The notes beneath the pieces are model-generated. The model saw nothing but the letters and a program-made list of their open reading frames with translations. It was not told where the DNA came from and ran no database searches. A stretch of DNA of 64,000 nucleotides from Clostridiales bacterium (GTDB lineage: Bacteria > Bacillota > Clostridia > Lachnospirales > Lachnospiraceae), in assembly GCA_020859985.1 (NCBI GenBank), contig JAJBVD010000034.1, forward strand, positions 1 through 64,000, in the 5' to 3' direction. Made by a program: the position numbers and the translations under genes. This document shows, one piece after another, positions 25,822 through 35,029 of the stretch (positions are counted from its first letter, which is position 1; each line of letters starts with the position of its first letter).

Positions 25822-25920
25822 ATCGAGTAGGAGGCAGCTTGTCGGCTCCTACTCGCCCGCGCCGGCCACATCTGGCATTAGCCAGAGATATCCTCTGCGC
25901 GGCCGTGCGCATCCAAAAAA
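25822..25920. repeat. Dispersed structured repeat, family B, copy 1
   Basis: It begins ATCGAGTAGG and contains the perfect stem CGAGTAGGAG/CTCCTACTCG, then CGCGCCGGCC, a second stem around TCTGGC-ATTA-GCCAGA, and ends GCGGCCGTGCGCAT followed by six A. The same order, with different stem sequences, occurs at 34958-35029. It lies directly after the tannase-like gene. Confidence 0.6.
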
Positions 25921-25923
25921 GTA

Positions 25924-25957
25924 CTCCCGCCTCCTTATTACAGGAAGCGGGAGCTTT
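25924..25957 (+). terminator. Terminator after the tannase-like gene
   Basis: CTCCCGC at 25924-25930 pairs with GCGGGAG at 25947-25953, with CCT/AGG extending the stem inside; CTTTCT follows. It is the first compact hairpin after the stop and follows the family B repeat. Confidence 0.6.
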
Positions 25958-26086
25958 CTATACCCTGTTATGATACAATTCACATCGCATTCTTTCATGT
26001 ACATTTTCTGCCTGTCCAGCACTGCTACTATATTCTGTAAAATCAGAAAACACCACAGTGGCTGATCCGGTAATAACGCTTTTCTG

Positions 26087-27610
26087 TCAATACCCCGTCA
26101 CGGTGGTCGCATACAGCGTTCCACTCGCCGTAGACTGTGAATAATCAATCGTTGCCGTCACATAAAGTCCCTCTGCAAGTCCGCTCGTGCTCAATGCAGC
26201 ATTCGCGTAATTAACGGAATAAGTCACTCCGTCTTCGCCATAAATCAAAAGCGTATCCGACGTCACTGCCGTGATCGTACCGCTCACTACGCCCGAAGTG
26301 GAAGCCGTATTGTCTGTCGAACCGGAAGCCGTACTGTTCGATGATGAAGAACTGTCATCCGTCGAAGACGAGCTGTCGTCCGTCGAAGAGGAAGTCGGCT
26401 GCGTAGAGGAAACATAGGCCTTGGATATGTAGCCGGTCGTACCATTGATTGAAACGATATACCAGTTGTCCGTCTCACCGGTCACTGTGACCGCCGTACC
26501 GGACGAAGCCGTACTCGCCACACTGCTGCTTGTGCTGGGCTGTGAGCGGACATTAACCGAAGCCGTTGTATAATAAGTATAGGAAGTACCGTAGCTGGTC
26601 GCGGTATTCAGCTCAGCCGAAGCCTCCTCCGAATCCTCAGAGCTGTCTGAATCTGTCTCCGGCTGCGTACTCACCAGATAAGCCTTGCTGACATATCCGA
26701 CCGTACTGCCTACACTGACCCGGAACCATCCGGATGTCTCACCGGTCACTGTGACCGAGCTGCCAAGAGTCAGCGAGCCAACCCGTTCCGCGTCCGTACT
26801 CGGATATTCACGGATATTGACATTCGAAGAAGCATACAATGTGACACTCGTTCCGTATTCAGTCAGAGTAGCCAGTTCTTCACTGCCGACAGATTCTTCC
26901 TCATCCGAATCCGATTCCTTCTCCGTCTCATTGTTCTCAACAGTCCCCGGCAATACACTGAATATGCTGTCCGAATCCAACACGGTAAAGCTTTCCACGG
27001 ACTTCTGCACAGCTTCGAGCAGCTCCTCATCGTCCTCTGTCACGGTTCCGCTGATCACATATGCCGCGTCCCCTTTCACAGACAAAATCCCATAGGTCAC
27101 CGAATAAGCCCACATACTCGTGGTATCCGTATATTTTACCACGTATTCATACGTCTCGATTGTAGAAGAGCTCCGCTCCTCGAACGATATAATCTCAAAT
27201 GCATCGTCTCCGGAATACTGGCCGGCAAGCGTCTCTTTCAGATCATCCTCTGATTCCATGACAGAAATATTGCTCATAGAATCCTCACCCGAAACATGCA
27301 CAATATTGATCATCGCTCCGGAATCTGAAGAAAACACACGCATCTCATCCACATCCTGTGTCACCTTCCATGTGCTGTCCGGCAATACAATGCGAATGGA
27401 TTCATCCTCGGAAATGTATACAACATCTGTCTGGAATTCTGTCTCGGTCTCCGATTCCGTCTCCGTCTCGCTCATGGTCTCGGACTCGGTCTCGGTTTCT
27501 GATTCCGTCTCATTATTTTTACTTAAAAGCTGGCAGCCGGACACAGAGAACATGATCGTCAGGGCCATAGCCGCAGTTATCAAAGCTGCTTTCTTTCCTC
27601 TGCTCAACAT
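26087..27610 (-). CDS. Lipoprotein with two bacterial SH3 domains
   Basis: A 507-residue surface lipoprotein. The signal peptide ends in the lipobox VSGC near residue 26. Next is a Glu/Ser/Thr-rich spacer (ETESETETESETM and similar), a globular domain at about 60-210, then two SH3b domains (SSNVNIREYPSTDAERVGSL and ASVNVRSQPSTSSSV, each ending GYVSKAY or GYISKAY), a Ser-rich linker and a C-terminal beta domain. ATG at 27610 follows GGAGGAATT; the frame runs 37 codons further upstream without a site. SH3b domains suggest cell-wall binding. No enzyme motif is seen. Confidence 0.8.
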   Translation of the reverse strand: MLSRGKKAALITAAMALTIMFSVSGCQLLSKNNETESETETESETMSETETESETETEFQTDVVYISEDESIRIVLPDSTWKVTQDVDEMRVFSSDSGAMINIVHVSGEDSMSNISVMESEDDLKETLAGQYSGDDAFEIISFEERSSSTIETYEYVVKYTDTTSMWAYSVTYGILSVKGDAAYVISGTVTEDDEELLEAVQKSVESFTVLDSDSIFSVLPGTVENNETEKESDSDEEESVGSEELATLTEYGTSVTLYASSNVNIREYPSTDAERVGSLTLGSSVTVTGETSGWFRVSVGSTVGYVSKAYLVSTQPETDSDSSEDSEEASAELNTATSYGTSYTYYTTASVNVRSQPSTSSSVASTASSGTAVTVTGETDNWYIVSINGTTGYISKAYVSSTQPTSSSTDDSSSSTDDSSSSSNSTASGSTDNTASTSGVVSGTITAVTSDTLLIYGEDGVTYSVNYANAALSTSGLAEGLYVTATIDYSQSTASGTLYATTVTGY

Positions 27611-27772
27611 AATTCCTCCAAACGAAAAAAGGTATTGAATCAATACCATAGATACACGTATCATACCACGAACCGCCAACTTCTGCAAGCCACCCACACA
27701 CGATTTGGGCAATGTTATCATATTGTTAATATTTTCGAAACATTTTCGTAGCTGTCGAAAGGAACCGCTTCC

Positions 27773-27799
27773 GCAGCTGTGAAAGCACTAAACAGCTCC
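27773..27799. repeat. Family A palindrome with altered arms
   Basis: A 27-bp copy directly after the amidohydrolase stop. The arms read AGCTGT/ACAGCT where other copies read AACTGT/ACAGTT, so both strands changed together. A partial second copy starts near 27748. Confidence 0.5.
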
Positions 27800-28678
27800 T
27801 TACTTTCTGACAAATCGCAGCCGTAATTCTTCTGCTGCCCGCGTCATCTCTCTCTCAAACTCTTCCTTCGTCATTCTGTCCGCGCAGAGCGCGTACAATT
27901 CCCGGTATTCATCCCGTATCCCCTGCGCGTGCGGCACCCGATAAGCACCGGCATCGCTTCCCGGAGCAATTCTCACACCGAGGGCGAAACCTTTTCGGAT
28001 CCTCCCTCCCTGCTCTCTCTTTAATCGCGTCAAGGACTCATCGTCATACCGGCCGCTGCCGATCAGATTTGTGATCGTCACAAAGGTCGGCACCCAGATG
28101 CAGTTACTTTCGCTCAACGCCAGCAAACAGTCCTCATCCATGAAATTGCCATGCTCAATGGAATCAATCCCTGCATCAATCACCGCCCGGACCGCGTCCG
28201 CCCCGTTCGTGTGCGCCATCACCGCAAAGCCCTCTTCATGGGCAATGTGAATCATTTCCCGGATCTCATCCCGGTCAAGTGAAGCCTCGGTCAGAGCGCC
28301 GCCTCTGGTGAAATCCAGGATACCCGACACCATAATCTTGATAAAATCCGCCCCGGCCGCCGCCGCTTCCTTTACCAGCGCATGATACTCCTTCATCGTA
28401 TCAAAGCCCCGGCCGACAATCCCGCCGTAATGACCGTTTTTGTGGATTGCGAAAATTGGCGTGCGATACTCGATTCCGTATTCCGGGGCAATATGAACCG
28501 TTCGCGCGGATACGCCCAGATTGTCGCCCCCGTCGCGAAGGTACAGCACCTCCGCGCGGGCGTAAGCTTCAAGATGATTTCGGATATCTTCTTCATTCAC
28601 ACCATCTCTGTGCAGCGCGACCGCTTCCCGGTAGTTGCGGCCATTCATGAATATGTGCATGTGGCACTCATAGTACAC
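27800..28678 (-). CDS. Amidohydrolase-family metal-dependent hydrolase
   Basis: A 292-residue TIM-barrel hydrolase. The first metal motif is CHMH at residues 5-8, the bridging Lys is in FIKIMVSG, the His ligands are in MAHTNG and IEHGNF, and the last Asp in PGSDAG. It resembles imidazolonepropionase-like amidohydrolases but lacks the usual N-terminal beta sandwich, as the metal motif comes at once. The start is GTG at 28678 after AAGGGATTCTC; no ATG upstream is suitable. A cyclic amide or dipeptide could be the substrate; it cannot be assigned. Confidence 0.85.
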   Translation of the reverse strand: MYYECHMHIFMNGRNYREAVALHRDGVNEEDIRNHLEAYARAEVLYLRDGGDNLGVSARTVHIAPEYGIEYRTPIFAIHKNGHYGGIVGRGFDTMKEYHALVKEAAAAGADFIKIMVSGILDFTRGGALTEASLDRDEIREMIHIAHEEGFAVMAHTNGADAVRAVIDAGIDSIEHGNFMDEDCLLALSESNCIWVPTFVTITNLIGSGRYDDESLTRLKREQGGRIRKGFALGVRIAPGSDAGAYRVPHAQGIRDEYRELYALCADRMTKEEFEREMTRAAEELRLRFVRK

Positions 28679-28832
28679 GAGAATCCCTTCTTTCCTGCAG
28701 GCAAAAGCCCCAACCTGTATTTCTCAACCCAGACAGATGCGGCGGACAGGCCTTCCATCCACATACATCGCAGCAGATATCCGTGCCGTTAGTCAGCCGC
28801 ATAATTTATCACCATATTTTATTTTACAGCAA

Positions 28833-30266
28833 TCAGGCCAGCAGCTCCCGCAGCATTGCGTTTACCGCTGCCGGATTTGCCTTTCCTTTCATTGCCTTCA
28901 TAGTCTGCCCCACAAGGAAACCGAGCGCTTTTTCCTTGCCGCCCTTATAATCAGACACGGACTGCGGATTTGCGGCAATGACACCTTCCACAACTGTACG
29001 CAGCTCGCCCTCGTCATTGACCGTCTTCAGACCATGCTCTTCGACATACGCTTCCGGATCAACATCATGATAAAAAATCTGTTCAAAGACTTCCTTCGCC
29101 ACTGTCTGATTGATCGTTCCGGCTTCCGCCAGGTCAATCAGCTTTGCCAGATGCTTCGGAGAAAAATCAATCGTCTCCGGTTCACGGTTCTCTTCCTTCA
29201 GAAGACGCAGCGTCTCGCCCATCAGCCAGTTGGACACCTTTTTCGGCTTGCCGCAGAGCGCGGTCGCCTCCTCAAAAATGTCCGCCATGTGCTTGGATTC
29301 TGTGATGATCCCCGCATCATATTCCGGAATGTCAAATTCTTTTTTGTAACGCGCCAGCTTCTCCGTGCGAAGCTCCGGCTGGCGGTCTTTTACCGCCTGC
29401 AGCCACTCATCACTGATGAGCACAGGCACAAGATCCGGATCCGGGAAATAGCGGTAATCGTGTGCATCCTCCTTGGAGCGCATCGGATAGGAGTATTCTT
29501 TGTTGTCATCCCAGCGGCGTGTCTCCTGAATGATCGGCTTGCCCTCCTCAAGGAGCTCGATCTGACGCTGGCGTTCACCGTCAATCGCGCGCCCGATCGC
29601 CTTGAACGAGTTCAGGTTCTTCATCTCGGTACGGGTACCAAACTTTTCTGTGCCGACCTCCCGCACGGAAAGGTTGACATCCGCACGCATGGAACCTTCC
29701 TGCAGCTTGCAGTCCGACGCCCCCAGATACTGAATAATCAGGCGCAGCTTTTCCAGATAAGCAATGACCTCCTCGGCGCTTCGCATATCCGGCTCGGACA
29801 CGATCTCGATCAGCGGCACGCCGCTGCGGTTGTAATCCACCAGAGAACAGTCCTCCCACTCATCGTGAACCAGCTTTCCGGCATCCTCCTCCATATGAAT
29901 CTCATGAATACCAATTTTCCGCGTACCCGCGGACGTCTCGACCTCGACAAAGCCATCGTGGCAGATGGGCAGATACAGCTGCGAAATCTGATAATTCTGC
30001 GGATTATCCGGATAAAAATAATTTTTGCGGTCAAATTTGCAGAACTGGTGAATCTGGCAGTTGGTCGCCAGCCCCACTGCCATCGCGTACTCCACGACCT
30101 GCTTATTTAAAACAGGAAGCGAACCCGGCATACCGGTGCAGACCGGGCAGGTGTGCGCGTTCGGAGCCGCGCCGAACGCGGTCGAGCATCCGCAGAAGAT
30201 CTTGGTCTTCGTCGCCAGCTCTACATGAACCTCCAGTCCAATGACTGTCTCATACTGCTTCGCCAT
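28833..30266 (-). CDS. gatB: Asp-tRNA(Asn)/Glu-tRNA(Gln) amidotransferase subunit B
   Basis: A 478-residue subunit that binds the misacylated tRNA and phosphorylates the Asp or Glu. The start MAKQYETVIGLEVHVELATK, the Cys/His zinc-type cluster in FCGCSTAFGAAPNAHTCPVC and VDYNRSGVPLIEIVSEPD are diagnostic. The C-terminal YqeY-like tail ends in PAAVNAMLRELL. ATG at 30266 follows AGGAGGG and lies one base after the gatA stop, so translation is coupled. Order in the operon is gatC-gatA-gatB. Confidence 0.96.
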   Translation of the reverse strand: MAKQYETVIGLEVHVELATKTKIFCGCSTAFGAAPNAHTCPVCTGMPGSLPVLNKQVVEYAMAVGLATNCQIHQFCKFDRKNYFYPDNPQNYQISQLYLPICHDGFVEVETSAGTRKIGIHEIHMEEDAGKLVHDEWEDCSLVDYNRSGVPLIEIVSEPDMRSAEEVIAYLEKLRLIIQYLGASDCKLQEGSMRADVNLSVREVGTEKFGTRTEMKNLNSFKAIGRAIDGERQRQIELLEEGKPIIQETRRWDDNKEYSYPMRSKEDAHDYRYFPDPDLVPVLISDEWLQAVKDRQPELRTEKLARYKKEFDIPEYDAGIITESKHMADIFEEATALCGKPKKVSNWLMGETLRLLKEENREPETIDFSPKHLAKLIDLAEAGTINQTVAKEVFEQIFYHDVDPEAYVEEHGLKTVNDEGELRTVVEGVIAANPQSVSDYKGGKEKALGFLVGQTMKAMKGKANPAAVNAMLRELLA

Positions 30267-30267
30267 A

Positions 30268-31842
30268 TCATTCACCCTCCTGTTCCGCTGCTGCCGCTGT
30301 ATTTTGTGTGCTGTCTGCCACCGAAGCGGTCGGGCAAGCTTTGATATTGCGCGTTGCTGCCGCCGAAGCGGTCGGACACGCATCAGTGATTACCGGCATC
30401 GGGAATCTGCCCCGCGCCTGCTCATAAGCGTAGGCCGCGCGGAGAATCGATTTTTCCTTAAAACAATCCCCGATCATCTGCACGCCGATCGGCAGCCCTT
30501 TGCTGTCAAGGCAGCACGGCACAGAAATGCCCGGAAGCCCAGCCAGATTCACGGAAATCGTGTAAATGTCGCCCAGATACATCTTCAGCGGGTCGCTTAA
30601 GCTCTTACCCAGCTCCGGCGCGGTCGTCGGCGATGCCGGTGCAAGGATCACGTCATATTTTTCAAACGCGCGATCAAAGGACTGCTTGATCAGCGCCTTC
30701 GTGCGCAACGCTTTCAGATAGTAAGCATCATAATAGCCGGAGCTCAAAACAAAGGAGCCAAGCATAATGCGGCGCTTTACTTCCTCGCCGAAGCCCTCGG
30801 AACGGCTCTTTTTGTACATATTGTGCAGGCCCTCGTACTGCTCCGAACGGTAGCCATATTTCACGCCGTCAAAGCGCGCAAGGTTCGAACTGGCTTCTGC
30901 CGATGCAATCACATAGTAAGCCGGAATCGCATACTCCACAAGGCTTAAGTCAAATTCTTCCACGAGCGCGCCCTTCTGCCGCAGTACATCTGCCGCATCG
31001 AGCACCGCCCTGCGCACCTCGTCATCCAACCCCTCACCCAGATAATCCGAAGGGATGCCGACACGCAGCCCTTTCACATCATCCACCAGTGCGGAGGTAA
31101 AATCATAATCAGAACGCGCCACCGACGTACTGTCCTTGTTATCGTGGGAGGCAATCATCTCCAGAATCGCCGCGCAGTCTGATACATCCTTTGCGATCGG
31201 CCCGATCTGATCCAGAGAGGAGCCGTAGGCGATCAGCCCATAGCGGGAAACGGTGCCGTAGGTCGGCTTCATCCCGACCACGCCGCAGAACGAACTCGGC
31301 TGACGGATGGAGCCGCCGGTATCTGATCCCAACGCGTAAGGCGCCTCACCCGCCGCCACGGCCACACAAGAGCCGCCCGAAGAACCGCCCGGCACATGAT
31401 TCGTGTTCCACGGGTTTTTCGTCGCTCCGAACGCGGAAGTCTCAGTCGTACTGCCCATCGCGAATTCGTCCATATTCGTCTTTCCTAAAATCACCGCCCC
31501 GGCCTTTTCCATATTGCGGATTGCTTCTGCCTGATAAGTCGGCACGAAATTATACAGAATCTTTGAGCTGCAAGTTGTCCGCAGTCCTTCCGTACAGATG
31601 TTATCCTTAATCGCTGTCGGCACACCTGCCAGCGGTCCGGCGATGCTGCCGTCCGCGATGCCCGCCTGCACTTTCTCTGCCCGCGCGTAGGCCGCCTCTT
31701 GGTCCAGCGTCACAAAACTGTTCAGTTCGCCGTCTGCCGCCTCGATTTTCTGATAGGAAGCATCCAGCGCTTCGCGCACGGAAATTTCTTTTCCTTTAAT
31801 CTTTTTGCCCAGCTCCAGGGCAGTCAGTTCCGTAATCTGCAT
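30268..31842 (-). CDS. gatA: Asp-tRNA(Asn)/Glu-tRNA(Gln) amidotransferase subunit A
   Basis: A 524-residue amidase-signature subunit that frees ammonia from glutamine for GatB. The Ser-cisSer-Lys triad is visible: Lys in PTAIKDNIC, cis-Ser in GGSSGGS, and the nucleophile Ser in GSDTGGSIRQP. The usual protein ends near YAYEQARGRF; here about 35 extra residues follow, containing two copies of ACPTAS, from a tandem duplication in the DNA. GGAGGAACTAG precedes ATG at 31842. The gene follows gatC by 14 bp. Confidence 0.96.
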   Translation of the reverse strand: MQITELTALELGKKIKGKEISVREALDASYQKIEAADGELNSFVTLDQEAAYARAEKVQAGIADGSIAGPLAGVPTAIKDNICTEGLRTTCSSKILYNFVPTYQAEAIRNMEKAGAVILGKTNMDEFAMGSTTETSAFGATKNPWNTNHVPGGSSGGSCVAVAAGEAPYALGSDTGGSIRQPSSFCGVVGMKPTYGTVSRYGLIAYGSSLDQIGPIAKDVSDCAAILEMIASHDNKDSTSVARSDYDFTSALVDDVKGLRVGIPSDYLGEGLDDEVRRAVLDAADVLRQKGALVEEFDLSLVEYAIPAYYVIASAEASSNLARFDGVKYGYRSEQYEGLHNMYKKSRSEGFGEEVKRRIMLGSFVLSSGYYDAYYLKALRTKALIKQSFDRAFEKYDVILAPASPTTAPELGKSLSDPLKMYLGDIYTISVNLAGLPGISVPCCLDSKGLPIGVQMIGDCFKEKSILRAAYAYEQARGRFPMPVITDACPTASAAATRNIKACPTASVADSTQNTAAAAEQEGE

Positions 31843-31856
31843 ATCGCTAGTTCCTC

Positions 31857-32150
31857 CTACTCCACCGTCTTCGGCACCATAAACGACTGTTCCTTGGCCG
31901 CCGGGGCATTTTTCAGTATCGCCTCATGCTCGTCGCCGTTCGTCACAACGTCCTCACGGAACACGTTGTTCACCGGAAATACGTGGGACATCGGCTCCAC
32001 GCCTGAAGTGTCCAGCTCGTTCAGCTTGTCAACATAGTCGAGCATCCGGCCGATGTCCTTTTTCGCCTGCTCTTTCTCCTCATCAGACAGCTCCAGCTTT
32101 GCCAGAATGCCGACATATTCGATTGTCTCATCGCTGATAATATTTGCCAT
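31857..32150 (-). CDS. gatC: Asp-tRNA(Asn)/Glu-tRNA(Gln) amidotransferase subunit C
   Basis: A 97-residue subunit that wraps around GatA and stabilises the complex. [20 protein letters not shown], followed by [20 protein letters not shown], is the family signature, and the C-terminal FMVPKTVE is typical. GAAGGAGG precedes ATG at 32150. It is first of the three gat genes. With the aspartyl-tRNA synthetase 1.4 kb upstream it supports the indirect route to Asn-tRNA. Confidence 0.94.
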   Translation of the reverse strand: MANIISDETIEYVGILAKLELSDEEKEQAKKDIGRMLDYVDKLNELDTSGVEPMSHVFPVNNVFREDVVTNGDEHEAILKNAPAAKEQSFMVPKTVE

Positions 32151-32196
32151 CGTTTTCCTCCTTCATCCAGTCTTTCTTTTCGCTATTCTGATTCCA

Positions 32197-32580
32197 TCAC
32201 CAGCTCGGCACCAGCATAATCTCCGCATCCGTGCCGTACGTCGTTACCGTAACCGTATCTCCCTCGTCAAGAGGATACCGCAGGTATTCCTCCATATTCT
32301 CATAGGTAGAAAAAGAAATCCCGTCGGTCATGCCGTCCTCTTTTTCCACATCCACCCAGGCATAGGTGTCTCCGTCCACAACGACACAGATATCGTATAC
32401 ACCAGTTTCAAAATCCTCACCGGCTGTCATTGTCATATCATCGCTCAGATAAATACTCTCGGTCGCAGACTGCGGTTCATGGTCTTTAAGAGAACCCATT
32501 CCCTCTCCCACACCGGTCAGCAGCAAACCGGAGGACGCATTATCCAGATTCAAAACCATACCCTCGTTAAGCTCAAACAC
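32197..32580 (-). pseudogene. Zinc-ribbon membrane protein, C-terminal part after a frameshift
   Basis: The frame is open back through GEEEECPWYELSPVFELNEG, which joins the preceding gene if one base of the G7 run at 32616-32622 is removed. The first possible start, GTG at 32580, has no ribosome site. The 127 residues hold a second copy of the beta domain found at the end of the preceding frame (FETGVYDICVVVDGDTYAWV against VGYDIPAGEYQLECLEG). It is best read as the end of one 448-residue protein. Confidence 0.7.
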
Positions 32581-32590
32581 CGGAGAAAGC

Positions 32591-33544
32591 TCATACCAGG
32601 GGCACTCTTCCTCTTCCCCCCCAATACGTGTTGTAATCCTCCTGCTTTTCTTCGGAATACAAAATCACAAAGCCATAGGCTCCGCCTTCCTCATCCAATG
32701 ATTCCCAGGTCGCATAGGCAGACCCTTCCAGACATTCCAGCTGGTATTCCCCGGCAGGAATGTCATATCCGACATAATAATTTCCCTGTGTGAGCTCCGT
32801 GGTCAGATACCCGTCCGCCGCCTCATCCCACTGCTGCAATTCAGGTTTCCCCGAATCGGAATCCTCCCAGCCGTCGTCATTCCATTCGTCGTTGTTCCCG
32901 TCGTCGTCGACATCGTCTATCATATCTCCGATCGTATCCGACACTTCTGTCAGAAATCCCGGAAAAAACTCATCCAGAAGTTCTCCCAATGCATTCAGGA
33001 GGAACAGAAACGCGACCAGTGTGACAATCACGCGCCACAGCTTCCCGCCCGGCCGGGTGGATTTTGTATTCGTTTTATTTCCCTTCGCGGAACCGGCCGG
33101 AACCGAATTCGCCGTTTTCGGTTTGGAAGAAGACTTTTTTGTTGCATCGGCCGAAGAAAACTGCTTTGTCGTCTCCTCCGATCTGACCGCCTGCTTTCTG
33201 ATAGCACGGTTTTTCGTCGTCTGCGCTTTGCGCTTTTCCCGGTTCAGATTCACACGCGCCCAGTTGCTGCTTTTTTTAACGGTTTTTGTCTGGCTGCCTC
33301 CGCTTTGCGTCTGAGCGGCATTTTTCGTCTTCCCGCGATTGATGTTGAGCCGCACAGGAGTGCCGTCGTTGTCGCGGTTCAGATTGTCCTCACAGTCATC
33401 CGCATGCAGATGCACCGTATTTTCATTGTGTGCATTCAGCCGGTATTTTATATCCTTCTTTGAATTATCCCAGCCGCACCCGGCACACTTACCCGAAGAA
33501 AGTATGCGGCCGCCGCAAAGCACGCATCTGTTTTCTTTTGCCAT
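32591..33544 (-). CDS. Zinc-ribbon, single-pass membrane protein (frameshifted near its end)
   Basis: A 317-residue frame. Residues 7-25 form a zinc ribbon (CVLCGGRILSSGKCAGCGW). A long basic, Lys/Thr/Asn-rich region follows, then a membrane helix at about 170-190 (VIVTLVAFLFLLNALGELL), an acidic stretch (DDVDDDGNNDEWNDDGW), and an external beta domain with VGYDIPAGEYQLECLEG. The frame breaks at YNTYWGG in a G7 run; with six G it would continue into 32197-32580. GGGGTGGG precedes ATG at 33544. Cytoplasmic zinc end, membrane helix and two external repeats suggest a surface or signalling role, not known. Confidence 0.75.
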   Translation of the reverse strand: MAKENRCVLCGGRILSSGKCAGCGWDNSKKDIKYRLNAHNENTVHLHADDCEDNLNRDNDGTPVRLNINRGKTKNAAQTQSGGSQTKTVKKSSNWARVNLNREKRKAQTTKNRAIRKQAVRSEETTKQFSSADATKKSSSKPKTANSVPAGSAKGNKTNTKSTRPGGKLWRVIVTLVAFLFLLNALGELLDEFFPGFLTEVSDTIGDMIDDVDDDGNNDEWNDDGWEDSDSGKPELQQWDEAADGYLTTELTQGNYYVGYDIPAGEYQLECLEGSAYATWESLDEEGGAYGFVILYSEEKQEDYNTYWGGRGRVPLV

Positions 33545-33564
33545 AACCCACCCCTTGTTTTTCC

Positions 33565-34896
33565 TTACGGCTCCAGTCTCGACAGGTCGCGCGGGAACAA
33601 TGTCGTCTCGCGGACATTTTCTTCGCCGAGCAGTTTCATTGTCAAACGCTCCAGGCCGATACCAAGGCCCCCATGCTTCGGCATGCCGTATTTAAAGGTG
33701 TCGAGATACGCGTCCATGCCTTCCTCCGTCATACCGCGCGCCGCGATCTTCTCCCGCAGCATCTGATAATCATGGATGCGCTGTCCTCCCGTCGTAATCT
33801 CCAGACCGCCAAACAGCAGGTCAAAGCTCAGGGTAAACTTCGGATCCTGCGGATCGTCCATCGCATAAAACGGACGCTTTTTCGACGGATAATGCGTTAC
33901 AAACACGAAATCCGCGCCGCATTCTTCCTTGAAATAACGGCCGATCAGGCTTTCCTCCTCCGGCTCCAGATCGTACGGATTGCGGATTCGACGGTTGTAT
34001 TTTTCTGAAACCAGCTCCTTGGCCTTATCAAAACGCACCATTGGAATCTTCTCTACATCCGGCAGCGTCACATTCAGAATGCGCAGTTCTTCCGCGTAGT
34101 CTTTTTCCAGAAGCTTCATCGTGTACTGCAAAAAGCCGGTCTCCATCTCCATGATGTCCACGTAGCTGTCGATGTAGCCCATCTCAAAATCCAGACTCGT
34201 ATATTCATTCAGGTGACGTTTCGTATTGTGCTTCTCCGCACGGAACACCGGCCCGGTCTCAAAAACACGGTCAAACACGCCCACCATCATCTGCTTGTAA
34301 AACTGCGGGCTCTGCGCCAGCACGGCCGGACGGTGGAAATAGTCCAGCTTGAAAATGTTCGCGCCGCCTTCCGCGCCTCTCGCTCCAAGCTTCGGCGTGT
34401 GAATTTCCGTAAACTGCTGCGAGGTCAGGTACTCGCGGAAGCCTCTTACCAGCCCCTCCTGAACGCGGAATTTCGCCCGCTCGCGCACGTTGCGAAGCGA
34501 AATGCTGCGGTTGTCCAGCTTCGCCTCCAGCGAAGTATTCAATTTCCATTTACCGATAGCCAACGGCAGCGGCGCATAAGTCTCCGTCAAAATCTCACCA
34601 TCCGTCACCCGCAGCTCGATGCCGCGCGGCGCACGCTCGTCCTCTTTCAGCGTACCAGTCAGCTCCACCGTCTGCGATTCCTTCAGTTTCTTCGCGGACA
34701 GCTGCGATACATTTTCCTCAAACACACACTGCAGCAGTCCCTCTCTCTTGCGCAGTACGACGAAGCACACTTCGCCCATATCGCGGATGGAATGCACAAA
34801 TCCGTTCACTTTCACTTCTGTGCCGATGCGCTCCGGCGCAAGAAGCTCGGAAATCTCCAACGTCTCCTTTTTTGTCTGTCCAGATAAAAACTCCAT
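33565..34896 (-). CDS. aspS: Aspartyl-tRNA synthetase, archaeal-type (probably non-discriminating)
   Basis: A 443-residue class IIb synthetase. An OB-fold anticodon domain covers residues 15-115 (VKVNGFVHSIRDMGEVCFVV). Motif 2 is FETGPVFRAEKHNTKRHLNE and motif 3 GGLGIGLERLTMKLLG. The short length without the bacterial GAD insertion is the archaeal/AspS2 form, which in organisms with GatCAB makes Asp-tRNA(Asn) as well. gatCAB lies downstream on the same strand. ATG at 34896 follows AGGAGGAG; the frame continues upstream through the T-box leader, which is not coding. Confidence 0.9.
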   Translation of the reverse strand: MEFLSGQTKKETLEISELLAPERIGTEVKVNGFVHSIRDMGEVCFVVLRKREGLLQCVFEENVSQLSAKKLKESQTVELTGTLKEDERAPRGIELRVTDGEILTETYAPLPLAIGKWKLNTSLEAKLDNRSISLRNVRERAKFRVQEGLVRGFREYLTSQQFTEIHTPKLGARGAEGGANIFKLDYFHRPAVLAQSPQFYKQMMVGVFDRVFETGPVFRAEKHNTKRHLNEYTSLDFEMGYIDSYVDIMEMETGFLQYTMKLLEKDYAEELRILNVTLPDVEKIPMVRFDKAKELVSEKYNRRIRNPYDLEPEEESLIGRYFKEECGADFVFVTHYPSKKRPFYAMDDPQDPKFTLSFDLLFGGLEITTGGQRIHDYQMLREKIAARGMTEEGMDAYLDTFKYGMPKHGGLGIGLERLTMKLLGEENVRETTLFPRDLSRLEP

Positions 34897-34957
34897 AATT
34901 GTTCTCCTCCTGATAAGATACTCCGTTCCATAAGCAACAGGCAACAGGCCTGTTTCA

Positions 34958-35029
34958 ATCGAGTAGGGTGATTTTCCCTGCTCGCCGCGTCGGCCGCGAG
35001 CTTCCTTTCGCGGCCATGCGCATAAAAAA
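34958..35029. repeat. Dispersed structured repeat, family B, copy 2
   Basis: Same order as 25822-25920: ATCGAGTAGG, stem CGAGTAGGG/CCCTGCTCG, CGCGTCGGCC, stem GGCCGCG/CGCGGCC, then ATGCGCAT and six A. The A run is at the same time the T-run of the aspS leader terminator on the minus strand, so the repeat is joined exactly to the end of the T-box. It occupies most of the space between terminator and aspS start. Confidence 0.6.

Noticed and set aside
24596-25912. A 438-codon minus-strand frame opposite the tannase-like gene
   Set aside because: The plus-strand protein has a signal peptide and catalytic motifs; the minus frame only mirrors its GC-rich codons.
28737-30110. A 457-codon plus-strand frame opposite gatB
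   Set aside because: gatB on the minus strand has every family motif; the plus frame has no ribosome site, no recognisable domain and biased composition typical of an antisense shadow.
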